From the NCBI GenBank assembly GCA_024695545.1, contig JAILHZ010000020.1:1-61293 (forward strand): a DNA stretch of 61,293 nucleotides. The letters are read 5' to 3'. The DNA comes from Clostridiales bacterium (lineage in GTDB: Bacteria > Bacillota_A > Clostridia > Saccharofermentanales > Saccharofermentanaceae). Shown here piece by piece: positions 35,317-44,633 of this stretch (within the stretch, counting starts at the first letter, position 1; each line of letters opens with the position of its first letter). The position numbers were made by a program, and so were the translations under genes. The notes under the pieces were generated by a model that was not told where the DNA came from, made no database searches, and worked only from the letters and a program-made list of their open reading frames with translations.

Positions 35317-36006
35317 TTACCAATCCCTGGCTGCAAGATAACAATAGGATATCCATTTGCCACTTTTGTATCTGTATTCATAGTCGTCGTGCATGGAGTT
35401 AAATACATTCTGAATGGACATCTCATAATATTTTCCATAAGCTGGGTCGGCGATTTTAACCTTTGTTTTGTCGGAAGAAATAGCTTTGATCACGACAAAG
35501 TGACTATAGATTGAATTTGTTGGCCAGCCACTGTTCGTACTGGTGAGATTTTGCTGTACAAGAACAATTACCGGTGCATGCTTGTTAACGATTGTGTTAT
35601 ATACTTTGGTCTTAAATGTGCTAAGTGATTCAGGAAGGTATTTTTTATACGCGAAACTAGAAATTCTATTGTTAATATATGCGCACATATTATTAGCGTT
35701 TGCTGTTGAAGGTTGATCTTTGTCTTTTATTCCATTAAAAACCGTTGATTCGGCAGGTGCAGATCCGTTTATGACTTTTAGGACCATCCTGACACAGGCT
35801 GCTCCACAGGTATTAGAGGATTCCTGATTGTAGCGGGTAAATAGTGACGAGCACTCTTTCCAAGTTATTGCTGCCTGCGCTGCTTTTACAGCATTTGAAA
35901 CACCAAGATTCACTGATTCAAGTACAGATGCGGAGTTTGCACTTACCGGAATGGTAATCGATAAAGCAATTCCCAAGGACAATAATAGAGTTGATATTTT
36001 TCTCAT
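35317..36006 (-). CDS. Secreted C39-like cysteine peptidase
   Basis: A 229-residue exported protein. Residues 1-24 form a signal peptide (MRKIS basic start, LLLSLGIALSITIPV core, cleavage near SANS). The mature part has a papain-like C39 arrangement: Gln61 for the oxyanion hole and Cys67 in QESSNTCGAACVRM, His169 in YSHFVVI, and Asp187 in ADPAYG. C39-like enzymes outside ABC transporters are found as extracellular proteases of unclear substrate. Base composition is visibly more A/T-rich than its neighbours, possibly from transfer. It has its own ribosome binding site (GGAGG) and terminator. Confidence 0.8.
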   Translation of the reverse strand: MRKISTLLLSLGIALSITIPVSANSASVLESVNLGVSNAVKAAQAAITWKECSSLFTRYNQESSNTCGAACVRMVLKVINGSAPAESTVFNGIKDKDQPSTANANNMCAYINNRISSFAYKKYLPESLSTFKTKVYNTIVNKHAPVIVLVQQNLTSTNSGWPTNSIYSHFVVIKAISSDKTKVKIADPAYGKYYEMSIQNVFNSMHDDYEYRYKSGKWISYCYLAARDW

Positions 36007-36105
36007 TTTTATACCTCCGTATAGTTGTTTGCCACCAATATTCAGTATATCTTTCGGTGCTTTGAAAATCTACGAAATCATAAGGAAAAACTTAGCGAAA
36101 ACTTC

Positions 36106-36134
36106 TTGCCAAGTCAGGTAAGCAGTGGTATCAT
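36106..36134 (+). promoter_or_regulatory. Promoter of the metK transcript
   Basis: TTGCCA (36106-36111), 17 bp, TATCAT (36129-36134), with transcription starting near 36141, about 15 bases before the riboswitch. Confidence 0.6.
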
Positions 36135-36155
36135 CAGAACGCAAACAGATTAAAT

Positions 36156-36257
36156 GCATCTCTTATCAAGAGTGACGGAGGGAACTGGCCCTATGAAGTC
36201 CGGCAACCGCGGAGAGCAGCGGTGCCAAGTCCAGCAGGTGTAACCTGAAAGATGAGG
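36156..36257 (+). ncRNA. SAM-I (S-box) riboswitch
   Basis: The conserved S-box core is clear: the CTCTTATCAAGAG hairpin (36160-36172), then GGAGGGAACTGGCCCTATGAAG and CCGGCAACC. The P1 helix can form between CATCT (36157-36161) and AGATG (36250-36254). It senses S-adenosylmethionine and controls metK downstream. The GAGGA at 36253-36257 can instead pair with TCCTC at 36279-36283, giving the antiterminator used when SAM is low. Confidence 0.96.
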
Positions 36258-36272
36258 ATTGATATATAAGTT

Positions 36273-36305
36273 AACCTTTCCTCAGAAAATTCGGGAAAGG
36301 TTTTT
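36273..36305 (+). terminator. Riboswitch-controlled terminator
   Basis: AACCTTTCC (36273-36281) pairs with GGGAAAGGTT (36293-36302), followed by a T run. This hairpin forms when SAM is bound, stopping transcription before metK. Confidence 0.9.
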
Positions 36306-36325
36306 GTTTTATACGGAGGTTTTTT

Positions 36326-37525
36326 ATGGACAGAAACAGACAGGGTAAATGGCTTTTTACATCGGAATCCGTTACGGAGGGACATCCGGATAAGATCTGT
36401 GATCAGATCTCTGATGCAGTTCTCGACGCGATCCTTACCGATGATCCGATGGCACGTGTTGCATGCGAAACCACTTGTACAACAGGTATGGTATTCGTAA
36501 TGGGTGAGATCACCACGAGCGCGTATGTCGACATTCCGTCGATCGTGCGTGATACGGTAAAGGAGATCGGCTATGACGGAAGTGATTCCGGATTTGACTA
36601 TAAGACATGCGCGATCCTGACATCGATCGATGAGCAGTCTCCGGATATTGCGCAGGGCGTTAACTGCTCTCTTGAGAAGAGAGAACACACGGACGAAAGT
36701 GAACTGGATACCGGTGCCGGTGACCAGGGTATGATGTTCGGTTATGCCAATAATGACACCGAAGAACTGATGCCGCTTCCAATCTCTCTGGCACACAAGC
36801 TGACACGTCGTCTGACCCAGGTCAGAAAAGAAGGGCTGGTTGATTTCCTCCGCCCGGACGGAAAGAGCCAGGTTACGATCGAGTATGACGGCAGAACACC
36901 GAAGAGAATCGAAGCGGTTGTTATCTCTACTCAGCATAAAGATTCCGTCTCTTATGAAGAGCTTGCCGCTAAGGTAAAAGAACTGGTTATCTTCCCGGTT
37001 CTTCCGAAGGAGTTTGTTGATGAGAATACCAAGATCTTCATCAACCCGACAGGACGTTTTGTTGTCGGCGGTCCGCAGGGCGACAGCGGCCTTACGGGAA
37101 GAAAGATCATCGTAGATACATACGGCGGATATGCACGTCACGGCGGCGGTGCTTTCTCCGGTAAAGACCCGACGAAGGTAGACCGTTCTGCTGCATATGC
37201 TGCACGCTATATTGCGAAGAATATCGTTGCTTCCGGCATTGCTGATGAGTGCGAGATCCAGTTCGCATATGCGATCGGTGTTGCCCGTCCGGTATCTGTT
37301 ATGGTGGATACTTTCGGTTCCGGTAAGATCTCCGATGAGAGAATTACCGAGATCGTAAACGAAGTATTCGATCTCCGTCCGGCAGCGATCATCCGTGATC
37401 TGGATCTGCGCCGCCCGATCTACAAGGCTACGGCAGCTTATGGTCACTTCGGAAGAAATGACGCGGGCTTCCCGTGGGAGAAGACAGATAAGGCGGAGAT
37501 CCTGAAAGCAAAGGCCGGCCTTTAA
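36326..37525 (+). CDS. metK: S-adenosylmethionine synthetase
   Basis: A 399-residue MetK making SAM from methionine and ATP. Signatures include [19 protein letters not shown] at the N-terminus, [12 protein letters not shown], and [21 protein letters not shown] precedes the ATG. Expression is under the SAM-I riboswitch upstream, giving end-product control. The next gene, a RecD-like helicase, starts 33 bases later and could share the transcript. Confidence 0.98.
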   Translation: MDRNRQGKWLFTSESVTEGHPDKICDQISDAVLDAILTDDPMARVACETTCTTGMVFVMGEITTSAYVDIPSIVRDTVKEIGYDGSDSGFDYKTCAILTSIDEQSPDIAQGVNCSLEKREHTDESELDTGAGDQGMMFGYANNDTEELMPLPISLAHKLTRRLTQVRKEGLVDFLRPDGKSQVTIEYDGRTPKRIEAVVISTQHKDSVSYEELAAKVKELVIFPVLPKEFVDENTKIFINPTGRFVVGGPQGDSGLTGRKIIVDTYGGYARHGGGAFSGKDPTKVDRSAAYAARYIAKNIVASGIADECEIQFAYAIGVARPVSVMVDTFGSGKISDERITEIVNEVFDLRPAAIIRDLDLRRPIYKATAAYGHFGRNDAGFPWEKTDKAEILKAKAGL

Positions 37526-37557
37526 GGTCTGAAGAATTATTCATTTCGGAGCAGCAT

Positions 37558-39318
37558 ATGGAAGGAATGTGTCTGGATCATTTTGTCACGAATGAACTGA
37601 TACGTTCATTCGACCGGATTCTCGGAAGTAACGGACATACGTTCCTTCCTATGTCTGTCTGGAAAAAAGAGGCGTCGGAAATCCTTACGGCAGCATATCT
37701 TGCCGCGGATTTCAAGACGCCCTGCTTTTTCTGCGAGTACAAGGATAAGCCCGAGTGCCTCGAGTATCGGAAAACCTTCGTCCAGAGCATCGTTCCCAAC
37801 TGGTTTCAGGAACAGATGGATGCGGGGATACTTTCGCTTTGTTACTGGGATAAAGAAAAATCGAAACTGCACTTTTACAAGAAGTTCGACCGCGCGGTGA
37901 AGACGGGAAATGATATCTGGGTGGCAGATAATGAGGCGATCCGTGCGGAGGCTGCGATCGCGCATCGCGTGCGGTCATTCGGCAAAGTGAGAAAGGTCGA
38001 CGAAGACTGTCTGCTTCGTGTATTGAAGTGGTCGCAGATCGGAGAGAAATTTAAACTTTCCGAGGATCAGGAAGAGGTCGTACGATCGGCACTGAGTAAG
38101 AACTTCGTTATCGTCGATGGCGGTCCGGGTACCGGAAAAACTACGATCCTCCGTATGATCTACCAGTACTATCTGAATATCTTCCCGGATGGCGTTTTCT
38201 GCTGCGCACCGACGGGAAAGGCAGCAAAACGCATGTCTGATGTGACACATTCTCCTGCGCAGACACTGCACCGCCTTCTGGGCGCGACTTTCGACGAGGA
38301 GGATGAAAAGACATACTTCTTCTTTACGAAGGATAACCATCACCCCGGAAAAGTCTTTCTCATTGACGAAGCCAGCATGATCGATGCGGTGATCTTCTCT
38401 AAGTTTCTGGAGTCGGTCGATGATGATGCGATCATCATACTGGTCGGGGATTCGCATCAGCTTCCGTCTGTCGGCGCGGGACGTGTGCTGGCAGATCTCA
38501 TCAAGTCACAAAGAGTGCCGGTATGTACACTGGTAGAGAACTTCCGTCAGCTCCATGACAGCATGATCGTAAGGAATGCTTCGCTGATCCTTCACGGTAA
38601 AGAGATGGAGTTCCCGGAGGGCGATTCGGATATCCATTTTATCTACGCCAAGCCCAAAGAAATGATGGATTACATTTCTTCGTGGATACGGGATAACAAC
38701 CCGGACTGTCACGTCGATGCATGGCGGGATATGGCGATCCTCTGCCCGAGAAGATCAGGACAGGTCAGTACGGATTCGATCAATGACATGATGCAGAAAC
38801 TGACGTCAAGCAGAAGAGGGAGCCGGCCTTCCGCGATCCGGGTCAGGGAAGGAGTCACGAGATACTTTTCCAAGGAAGACCGCGTGATCCAGATACGCAA
38901 TGACTACAAGCTCCTCTGTAAGGAGAGTGACGGCTCGGACGGGGAGGGCGTTTTTAACGGAGATATCGGCTTTGTAAGAGATATTGAGCCGCTTTCCGAA
39001 TTCCCGCTCGATATTCTTTTCGATGACGGAAGAAGGGCTTCGTATCCGACGGAACGAGTCACGGATCTTGAACTCGCATATGCGCTTACCGTACATAAAT
39101 CCCAGGGCGGGGAATGGCGGAAGGTGCTTCTTGTTCTGCCGCCGGAAAGAGGCTCTCTTTTCAACCGAAATCTTCTTTATACGGCTGTGACCCGTGCGAA
39201 AGAAGAACTGTGGATCCTAGGCGACAGAAAGACGATCTCCTTCATGATCGATTCGCAGTATTCCGAGACGAGAATGACTGCGCTGAAGACGTTCCTTCAA
39301 GACCAGATCGAGTCGTAA
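37558..39318 (+). CDS. RecD-like helicase with cysteine-containing N-terminal domain
   Basis: A 586-residue superfamily 1B helicase. The N-terminal 165 residues are not the usual RecD2 N-terminus and contain C-x2-C-x6-C (CFFCEYKDKPEC, about 56-67). Walker A is GGPGTGKT at 188-195. LIDEASMID gives Walker B, then VGDSHQLPSVGAG, and the C-terminal motif HKSQGGEW with LLYTAVTRAK gives motif VI. It is shorter than typical RecD2 (over 700 residues). AddAB is also encoded here, so it is probably a free-standing 5'-3' helicase like RecD2 rather than part of RecBCD. Confidence 0.85.
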   Translation: MEGMCLDHFVTNELIRSFDRILGSNGHTFLPMSVWKKEASEILTAAYLAADFKTPCFFCEYKDKPECLEYRKTFVQSIVPNWFQEQMDAGILSLCYWDKEKSKLHFYKKFDRAVKTGNDIWVADNEAIRAEAAIAHRVRSFGKVRKVDEDCLLRVLKWSQIGEKFKLSEDQEEVVRSALSKNFVIVDGGPGTGKTTILRMIYQYYLNIFPDGVFCCAPTGKAAKRMSDVTHSPAQTLHRLLGATFDEEDEKTYFFFTKDNHHPGKVFLIDEASMIDAVIFSKFLESVDDDAIIILVGDSHQLPSVGAGRVLADLIKSQRVPVCTLVENFRQLHDSMIVRNASLILHGKEMEFPEGDSDIHFIYAKPKEMMDYISSWIRDNNPDCHVDAWRDMAILCPRRSGQVSTDSINDMMQKLTSSRRGSRPSAIRVREGVTRYFSKEDRVIQIRNDYKLLCKESDGSDGEGVFNGDIGFVRDIEPLSEFPLDILFDDGRRASYPTERVTDLELAYALTVHKSQGGEWRKVLLVLPPERGSLFNRNLLYTAVTRAKEELWILGDRKTISFMIDSQYSETRMTALKTFLQDQIES

Positions 39319-39320
39319 GT

Positions 39321-40061
39321 ATGGAAAAATCAGCTCTTACCCGTGCGGTCAATACAACTATCCGTTTTCTGTTCCCTGACATCTGCATGCTGTGCGGACG
39401 GGCCCTTGTCGAGGGAGATAACTGCGGCAGAACGACCGGAAAACTGCAGATCTGTCCGTCGTGTCTTTCTGCGCTGCCGGTAAGATCGTCCTCGGAAAGA
39501 TGGTTTCCCTGTCTTTCCGATCCGTATGAACAGGATCCGATCCCGGATTTTGCCGTATGGGCACTCTTTCACTATGAAGAGCCGGTGACGACACTTCTAC
39601 GGAGAATGAAGTTCAACTCGAAAATCTTTTGCGGAAACTTGATCGGGGAACTGCTCGGAAGAGAGTTTCCGACGGATCTTCCCTTCGAATGGGATGCAAT
39701 TATCCCGATCCCGCTGTCGGAAAAGCGTCTTCGGACAAGAGGATTCAATCAGTCGGAAATATTGGCCGGGGGACTCGCTAAACACCTGAATATCGCAGTT
39801 TGTAACAATGTTCTATCGAGAACGAGGCACACACATCAGCAGAGCAGGTTCACAAAACCGCAGGAAAGAGCGGAAAACGTCAAAGGTGCTTTTGCCGTCG
39901 GAGAAGAATGGGACATCAGCGGGTGGAATATCCTCCTGGTGGATGATATTCTGACGACCGGATCAACGCTGCATGAAGCTGCCGCAACTCTTTTTCAGGC
40001 CGGGGCGAGCCGCGTTTTCGGAGCTGTTGCCGCGACCCATCGGGAGCAGGAGAAAGGCTGA
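39321..40061 (+). CDS. comFC: ComF family protein (amidophosphoribosyltransferase-like)
   Basis: A 246-residue ComFC homologue. The N-terminal zinc-binding part has CMLCG and CPSC pairs. The C-terminal phosphoribosyltransferase domain has the PRPP loop LLVDDILTTGSTL, and RTRGFNQSE is the conserved ComF segment. ComFC proteins act in DNA uptake with ComFA in competent Bacillota. ATG 39321 is two bases after the helicase stop, so it is probably translated by coupling; no clear ribosome binding site is present. No comFA is seen nearby. Confidence 0.9.
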   Translation: MEKSALTRAVNTTIRFLFPDICMLCGRALVEGDNCGRTTGKLQICPSCLSALPVRSSSERWFPCLSDPYEQDPIPDFAVWALFHYEEPVTTLLRRMKFNSKIFCGNLIGELLGREFPTDLPFEWDAIIPIPLSEKRLRTRGFNQSEILAGGLAKHLNIAVCNNVLSRTRHTHQQSRFTKPQERAENVKGAFAVGEEWDISGWNILLVDDILTTGSTLHEAAATLFQAGASRVFGAVAATHREQEKG

Positions 40062-40106
40062 TACATTTTCGCCTTTTATTTGTTACACTTTAGTAATTCC
40101 TATCAC

Positions 40107-40135
40107 TTCACAATTTATATATATACTGGTATAAT
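40107..40135 (+). promoter_or_regulatory. Promoter of the intergenic ncRNA
   Basis: TTCACA (40107-40112), 17 bp, TATAAT (40130-40135), with transcription starting near 40142. No open reading frame of note follows directly. Confidence 0.65.
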
Positions 40136-40141
40136 GAAATC

Positions 40142-40325
40142 AACCTAAAGCTGATGCTCATGTTTTTGAACCTTCATGACATAATCGGGAATCCGGTGTT
40201 GGTGCAGAGACGATCAAGCCTTACCGCTTCTTCGGAAGCGCTCCCGAGAGGAAGATCTTAGACTGCCGCAGGATACCCACCTGGCGATCGCTAGGTGTCA
40301 AAAGTGGGCGCGGTTTTGGGCTTTT
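40142..40325 (+). ncRNA. Probable structured non-coding RNA (raiA-motif candidate)
   Basis: About 180 bases driven by a good promoter and without a convincing reading frame. It contains a perfect UUCG hairpin (CGCTTC-TTCG-GAAGCG, 40225-40240) and a seven-pair stem with a GATC loop (ACCTGGC and GCTAGGT, 40279-40296). CCCAC (40276-40280) can also pair with GTGGG (40304-40308), suggesting an alternative fold or pseudoknot. Its position just after comF matches what is known of raiA-motif RNAs, which often follow comFC genes. It is not tmRNA, 6S or SRP RNA by their usual conserved pieces. The family name is a proposal from context. The end is approximate. Confidence 0.5.
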
Positions 40326-40547
40326 ATTATTGTGCAGAACAGGAATGAACATGGCGCTTTTGATTGGAGAAAAGATTCTTTTGAGACGCGGTTCCGCGAA
40401 GGGAACGTGTTTTCGTATGCCTGAATTTGCCTGATAGATAATTTTGCACAGGTCTTTCACCGATTTGTATTTTCAGTATCGCTTCCTGTCTTTTGACGGA
40501 GAGAAGGGGTACTATGCCGTGAAAGCACCGTTTTTAGGAGGAAAAAC
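40326..40547 (+). other. Leader region before cysS
   Basis: About 220 bases with no gene. I looked for a T-box (conserved AGGGTGGNACCGCG), as expected before a tRNA synthetase gene, and found none. A small hairpin CGCG-GTT-CCGCG-like element lies near 40385-40400. No convincing promoter was found; TTGACG (40493) and TACTAT (40510) are too close together. Confidence 0.4.
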
Positions 40548-41975
40548 ATGAAGATTTTTAATACGATGACGAGAATGAAGGAAGAGTTTGTCCCGATGGA
40601 GGAAGGCAAGGTTAAGCTTTATGCCTGCGGCCCGACGGTTTATAACTACTTCCATCTTGGTAATGCCCGTCCGTTCGTAACATTTGATACACTGCGCCGT
40701 TACCTCGAGTACAGAGGCTATGACGTTACTTTCTGCCAGAACTTCACCGACATCGACGATAAGATGATCAAGCGTGCCAACGAAGAGGGCACCACGGTAA
40801 AGGAGATCGCAGACCGCTATATTGCTGAGTACTACAAGGATGCCGATGCACTCGGTATCAAGCGTCCGACCTATCAGCCGAGAGCGACTGAGACGATGGA
40901 TGAGATCATAGCCCTGATCACCGACCTGATGGATAAGGGCTATGCTTACATCATCGAGGGTGACGGTGTGTACTTTGAAGTTCCGAAGTTTAAGGAGTAC
41001 GGCAAGCTCTCGCACTACAATCTGGAAGACCTCGTTGCCGGTGCAGGTGAGCGCGGTGCTTCCTATGAAGGCAAGAGAAATCCTGCGGACTTCGCAATCT
41101 GGAAGTTTAAGAAAGAAGGCGAACCTTTCTGGGATTCTCCGTGGGGTGAGGGCCGTCCGGGCTGGCACATCGAGTGCTCGGCTATGAACCGCAAGTATCT
41201 CGGTAAGACAATCGATATCCATGGCGGCGGACAGGATCTGATCTTCCCGCACCATGAGAACGAGATCGCCCAGAGCGAGGCGGCAAACGGCTGCCCGTTT
41301 GCCCATTACTGGATGCATAACGCGTTCGTTAATGTCGATAACGAGAAGATGAGTAAGTCTCTCGGCAACTTCTTCACGGTGCGCGATATCGTTGAGAAAT
41401 TCCCGTACGAAGTCATCCGATTCTTCATCCTGTCCGGTCACTACAGAATGCCGATCAATTTCTCGGATGAGCTTCTGAAGTCCGCACAGAATGGTCTGGA
41501 CCGTATCGCGACTGCAGTTGAGACTTCGGACTTTATCTTAAGCCATGAGGCAGAAGCAGGGCTTTCCGCGAATGCAGATGCGGAAAAAGAACTTGCCGAC
41601 GCTGTTGCCGAAGCGAAGGCTTCCTTCATCTCCAGAATGGATGATGATATGAATACCGCAGACGCGATCACTTCAATCTACGAACTGGTACGTGTACTGA
41701 ACACACACCTGACGGCTAAGGATGTTTCCGCGTCCTTGATCAAGGCAGCTGCTGACATGATCTGCGAGCTGATGGGTGTTCTCGGTCTGGAGATCCGTGA
41801 GATCCTTAACAAGGACAGCGGCATTCCGGCAGAGGTCATGGATCTTGTGAACCAGCGTGTGGAAGCGAAGAAGAATAAGGACTTCGCGAAGGCAGATGCA
41901 CTTCGTGATCAGGTATCCGAGATGGGTTACCAGATCAAGGATACTCCGCAGGGCCCGCAGGTGACGAAGAAATGA
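40548..41975 (+). CDS. cysS: Cysteinyl-tRNA synthetase
   Basis: A 475-residue class I synthetase charging tRNA-Cys. The zinc ligand Cys27 lies in YACGPTVYN, and the HIGH-type motif is HLGN (36-39). The second zinc region is [10 protein letters not shown] with HHENE. The nucleotide-binding loop KMSKS is in [14 protein letters not shown] precedes the ATG. Its stop overlaps the mrnC start (ATGATGA), giving the common cysS-mrnC-rlmB gene order. Confidence 0.97.
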   Translation: MKIFNTMTRMKEEFVPMEEGKVKLYACGPTVYNYFHLGNARPFVTFDTLRRYLEYRGYDVTFCQNFTDIDDKMIKRANEEGTTVKEIADRYIAEYYKDADALGIKRPTYQPRATETMDEIIALITDLMDKGYAYIIEGDGVYFEVPKFKEYGKLSHYNLEDLVAGAGERGASYEGKRNPADFAIWKFKKEGEPFWDSPWGEGRPGWHIECSAMNRKYLGKTIDIHGGGQDLIFPHHENEIAQSEAANGCPFAHYWMHNAFVNVDNEKMSKSLGNFFTVRDIVEKFPYEVIRFFILSGHYRMPINFSDELLKSAQNGLDRIATAVETSDFILSHEAEAGLSANADAEKELADAVAEAKASFISRMDDDMNTADAITSIYELVRVLNTHLTAKDVSASLIKAAADMICELMGVLGLEIREILNKDSGIPAEVMDLVNQRVEAKKNKDFAKADALRDQVSEMGYQIKDTPQGPQVTKK

Positions 41976-42376
41976 TGATTCCGATCCCGCCGGAGGATAT
42001 CCGTGAGGTGCCGACCTCGGTACTGGCGTATGTAGGCGACGCGGTCTATGAACTATATGTCCGCATGCACATAGTTGCCCGTTTCGGCGGACAGTCCGGA
42101 GTGCTGCATAAGAAAGCGGTCCACTACGTAAGTGCTCCTGCACAGGCACAGGCGATCCGTGTTCTTCACGACGATCTGTCCGAGGAAGAGCAGAATGTCT
42201 TTAGAAGAGGCAAGAACGGACATCAGGGAAGCATGGCGAAGAATGCCAGCCCTGCCGACTATAAGTATGCGACGGGTCTTGAGACGCTGATCGGGTATCT
42301 GTATCTGTCGGGAAAAGAAGAGAGAATGGAAGAACTGATCCGCAGGATCATCACCATACTGGAAGAAAAAGAGTAA
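41972..42376 (+). CDS. mrnC: Mini-ribonuclease III
   Basis: A 134-residue RNase III-like domain without a double-stranded RNA-binding domain, which matures 23S rRNA ends in Bacillota. It has PTSVLAYVGDAVYELYVR (signature with catalytic Asp) and ETLIGYLYLSG near the C-terminus. It overlaps the cysS stop by four bases and is followed by rlmB after 11 bases. Confidence 0.94.
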   Translation: MMIPIPPEDIREVPTSVLAYVGDAVYELYVRMHIVARFGGQSGVLHKKAVHYVSAPAQAQAIRVLHDDLSEEEQNVFRRGKNGHQGSMAKNASPADYKYATGLETLIGYLYLSGKEERMEELIRRIITILEEKE

Positions 42377-42387
42377 GGAGAGCGCGG

Positions 42388-43281
42388 ATGCGACCCAATA
42401 AACCGGGACCGAAAGGACCAAGACAAAACAGAAACGATCTTCGTGATCAGAAACCGGCGGGAAGAAGAAATCCGGCGCCGGCAGGTGTTTTTGCCCAAAA
42501 CAGAAGCGAAGGCGCTAACCAGACCCCGACGGATGACCGCATCGAGGGTAGAAATCCGGTCCTTGAGGCGATGCGCGCAGGCAGAACTTTCAATAAGCTC
42601 TACGTTGCGGCAAGACAGGAGAATGCCCGCCCGGATCCGACACTGGCGCGGATCATCAATATGGCTAAGGATCTTCGTATCCCGATCATGGAGGTCCCGA
42701 AGATCAGCCTCGATGAGATGAGCCAGACGCACAATCACCAGGGTGTGATCGCACAGGTCGCAAGTCACGAATATATGGAGATCGACGCGATCCTGGAACG
42801 CGCCTCGGAAAAAGGGGAAGCGCCGCTTCTTCTCATTCTCGATGAATTAAAAGACGCCTATAACCTCGGCTCGATCCTGCGTATCGCAGACGCAGCCGGA
42901 GTTACCGGCGTAATTATCCCGCAGCACAGATCGATCGGACTGGATTCCATGGTGGCAAAGGCCTCGGCCGGCGCGATCGAGTATGTGCCGGTTGCCCGTG
43001 TGACGAACCTTTCCAGAACGATCCTGGAACTGAAGGATAAAGGATTCTGGATCGCGGGAACGGATGCGGAAGGTACCAACGAATACTACGATGATGTATG
43101 GTCCGGTCCGATGGCGATCGTCATCGGAAGTGAAGGCGAAGGGATGAGTAAGAATATCCGGGAGAAGTGTGACTTCCTGCTCTCGATCCCGATGGCCGGA
43201 TCCGTAAACAGCCTTAACGCGGCAGTTGCTGCCGGTATCGTCGTTTTTGAAGCGGTGAAACAGCGAAGAAAGGAAAAGTGA
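42388..43281 (+). CDS. rlmB: 23S rRNA 2'-O-methyltransferase, RlmB/TrmH family
   Basis: A 297-residue SpoU-family enzyme. A basic, Pro/Asn/Arg-rich extension of about 50 residues precedes the substrate-binding domain (EGRNPVLEAMRAG). The knotted SAM-binding domain contains DELKDAYNLGSILRIADAAG, IVIGSEGEGMSKNIRE, and IPMAGSVNSLNAAVAAGIV. In E. coli RlmB methylates G2251 of 23S rRNA. It is third in the cysS-mrnC-rlmB run; the next gene begins just after its stop. Confidence 0.93.
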   Translation: MRPNKPGPKGPRQNRNDLRDQKPAGRRNPAPAGVFAQNRSEGANQTPTDDRIEGRNPVLEAMRAGRTFNKLYVAARQENARPDPTLARIINMAKDLRIPIMEVPKISLDEMSQTHNHQGVIAQVASHEYMEIDAILERASEKGEAPLLLILDELKDAYNLGSILRIADAAGVTGVIIPQHRSIGLDSMVAKASAGAIEYVPVARVTNLSRTILELKDKGFWIAGTDAEGTNEYYDDVWSGPMAIVIGSEGEGMSKNIREKCDFLLSIPMAGSVNSLNAAVAAGIVVFEAVKQRRKEK

Positions 43282-43283
43282 GC

Positions 43284-44624
43284 ATGAACCTCATCTCGCG
43301 GAAAAAGTCAGGAATCCGGATCCTCCGACACTTGTCGGCGCTGATGGTTCTGTGCGTTTTCTGCGGAATGCTGGCGGCCTGTTCAGATAAGAATTCCCGA
43401 AACAAAAAGATCGATGCGCCGGAGATGGCGCGTATCCTCGTCGATTCTCTTACAGAGACAAATGACAAGGAAGAACTGTTTAACAGGATCCCGGAAGAAC
43501 AGCGGGATGAGATGACTGTTTCGGAATACTATGAATACATCAGCGTGCTCCAGAAGATGATGCCGGCGGGGACACGCGCGACTTCTTTTGAAATTGTTGA
43601 AGGTGATCAGAAGACCAGCCTTCTGGAGAGCATGATCTTCGAGAATTCTTCGGAAGAGTATGCTGACATGATCCGGCACTGTATCCCGGTACGGGTACAG
43701 ATCATCGGAAGCAGAGTGTCCGGAGCTCCGGTCATTATCTATCTGCAGTCGAAGGCGGATGGTACAGTCTATCTGAGCCGCTCGTGGGCAAAAGACTGTA
43801 TGGATCTGTATTCCTTCTCGAACCACTACTTCGAGTCGTACACGAATGAGAATCTTACCGATGTGATCTCGCTTCTTGCTTATACGCAGAGTTCGGAACC
43901 TCTTCCGGAATCAAGAGATATCCGCAAGGAAAAAGCGAAGGAGATGATCCGCTTCTACTCGCATAATGTTAAGTCCCAGTATAAGGAATACGAGGTGGTC
44001 TCCATCGATGCGAGCAAGCTGATCTATCTGCAGCCGGAAGTGCTTGACAGCCAGCTTCAGGTCAACTCGCGTCAGGTGCGTTTTTTCAGTGATCATAACG
44101 GACAGATCTCCGTAGTTGACTCGATCGAGAACGAACTGAAGACGGCAGATCTGTATCTGTATTACAACGGCCGTCGTACTGTGCGCGTTGGAGAGCGTGC
44201 CGCACCGTCACAGCTTTCGCCTCTGTTCGGAACACCGCTGTCGGTCACCTGCGGTCCGGTAGTAGAAAAGTCTCCGAATTCGAATGATCCTGAAGATGGC
44301 CTGAGGAATATTCTTATCCGCTACAAGGGATTTACGATCACTGTATATGGTGTATACCATTCTGCGAACGACTGGGACGGAACGTACACGCGTTTCCGTA
44401 TCTGGGATTCGGATAAAGCAGGCATCGGTTCCGATCTTAAATCCAGCCAGTCATCTTTCGATATCCTGATGCGCTATCCGTTCGCGGATGAGACGGGCTA
44501 TGTTCTCGGAATCACAAGGGATGGTGAAGAATACCAGTTCTCTGTAACGCTGGACAAAGAGCATCCGAACGAGGACGGCAGTTTCCCGATCGATACCATG
44601 ATTCTGCAGAAAGGACGCGGTTAA
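43284..44624 (+). CDS. Lipoprotein of unknown function
   Basis: A 446-residue predicted lipoprotein that I do not recognise. The signal peptide ends in a lipobox with LAAC (cysteine near residue 33). The mature protein is hydrophilic, with no repeats or catalytic motif that I can see. It has a possible beta-rich second half (residues about 280-440, with GFTITVYGVYH and TGYVLGITRDGEEY). ATG 43284 is preferred to GTG 43278 because AAAGGA at 43269-43274 gives normal spacing. It may be coupled to rlmB. The tyrosine-phosphatase gene converges from the other strand nine bases after its stop. Confidence 0.8.
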   Translation: MNLISRKKSGIRILRHLSALMVLCVFCGMLAACSDKNSRNKKIDAPEMARILVDSLTETNDKEELFNRIPEEQRDEMTVSEYYEYISVLQKMMPAGTRATSFEIVEGDQKTSLLESMIFENSSEEYADMIRHCIPVRVQIIGSRVSGAPVIIYLQSKADGTVYLSRSWAKDCMDLYSFSNHYFESYTNENLTDVISLLAYTQSSEPLPESRDIRKEKAKEMIRFYSHNVKSQYKEYEVVSIDASKLIYLQPEVLDSQLQVNSRQVRFFSDHNGQISVVDSIENELKTADLYLYYNGRRTVRVGERAAPSQLSPLFGTPLSVTCGPVVEKSPNSNDPEDGLRNILIRYKGFTITVYGVYHSANDWDGTYTRFRIWDSDKAGIGSDLKSSQSSFDILMRYPFADETGYVLGITRDGEEYQFSVTLDKEHPNEDGSFPIDTMILQKGRG

Positions 44625-44633
44625 GTTCTTTTC

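Noticed and set aside
39114..39320. Longer N-terminus for the comF protein
   Set aside because: It would overlap the end of the helicase gene in another frame; the ComF zinc-binding start fits ATG 39321.
40142..40325. Identity of the intergenic RNA as 6S RNA, tmRNA or SRP RNA
   Set aside because: The tmRNA ends, the SRP apical GGAAG-type loop and the 6S long closing stem are not seen.
40326..40547. T-box leader before cysS
   Set aside because: No AGGGTGG-type T-box sequence or specifier-like stem was found.
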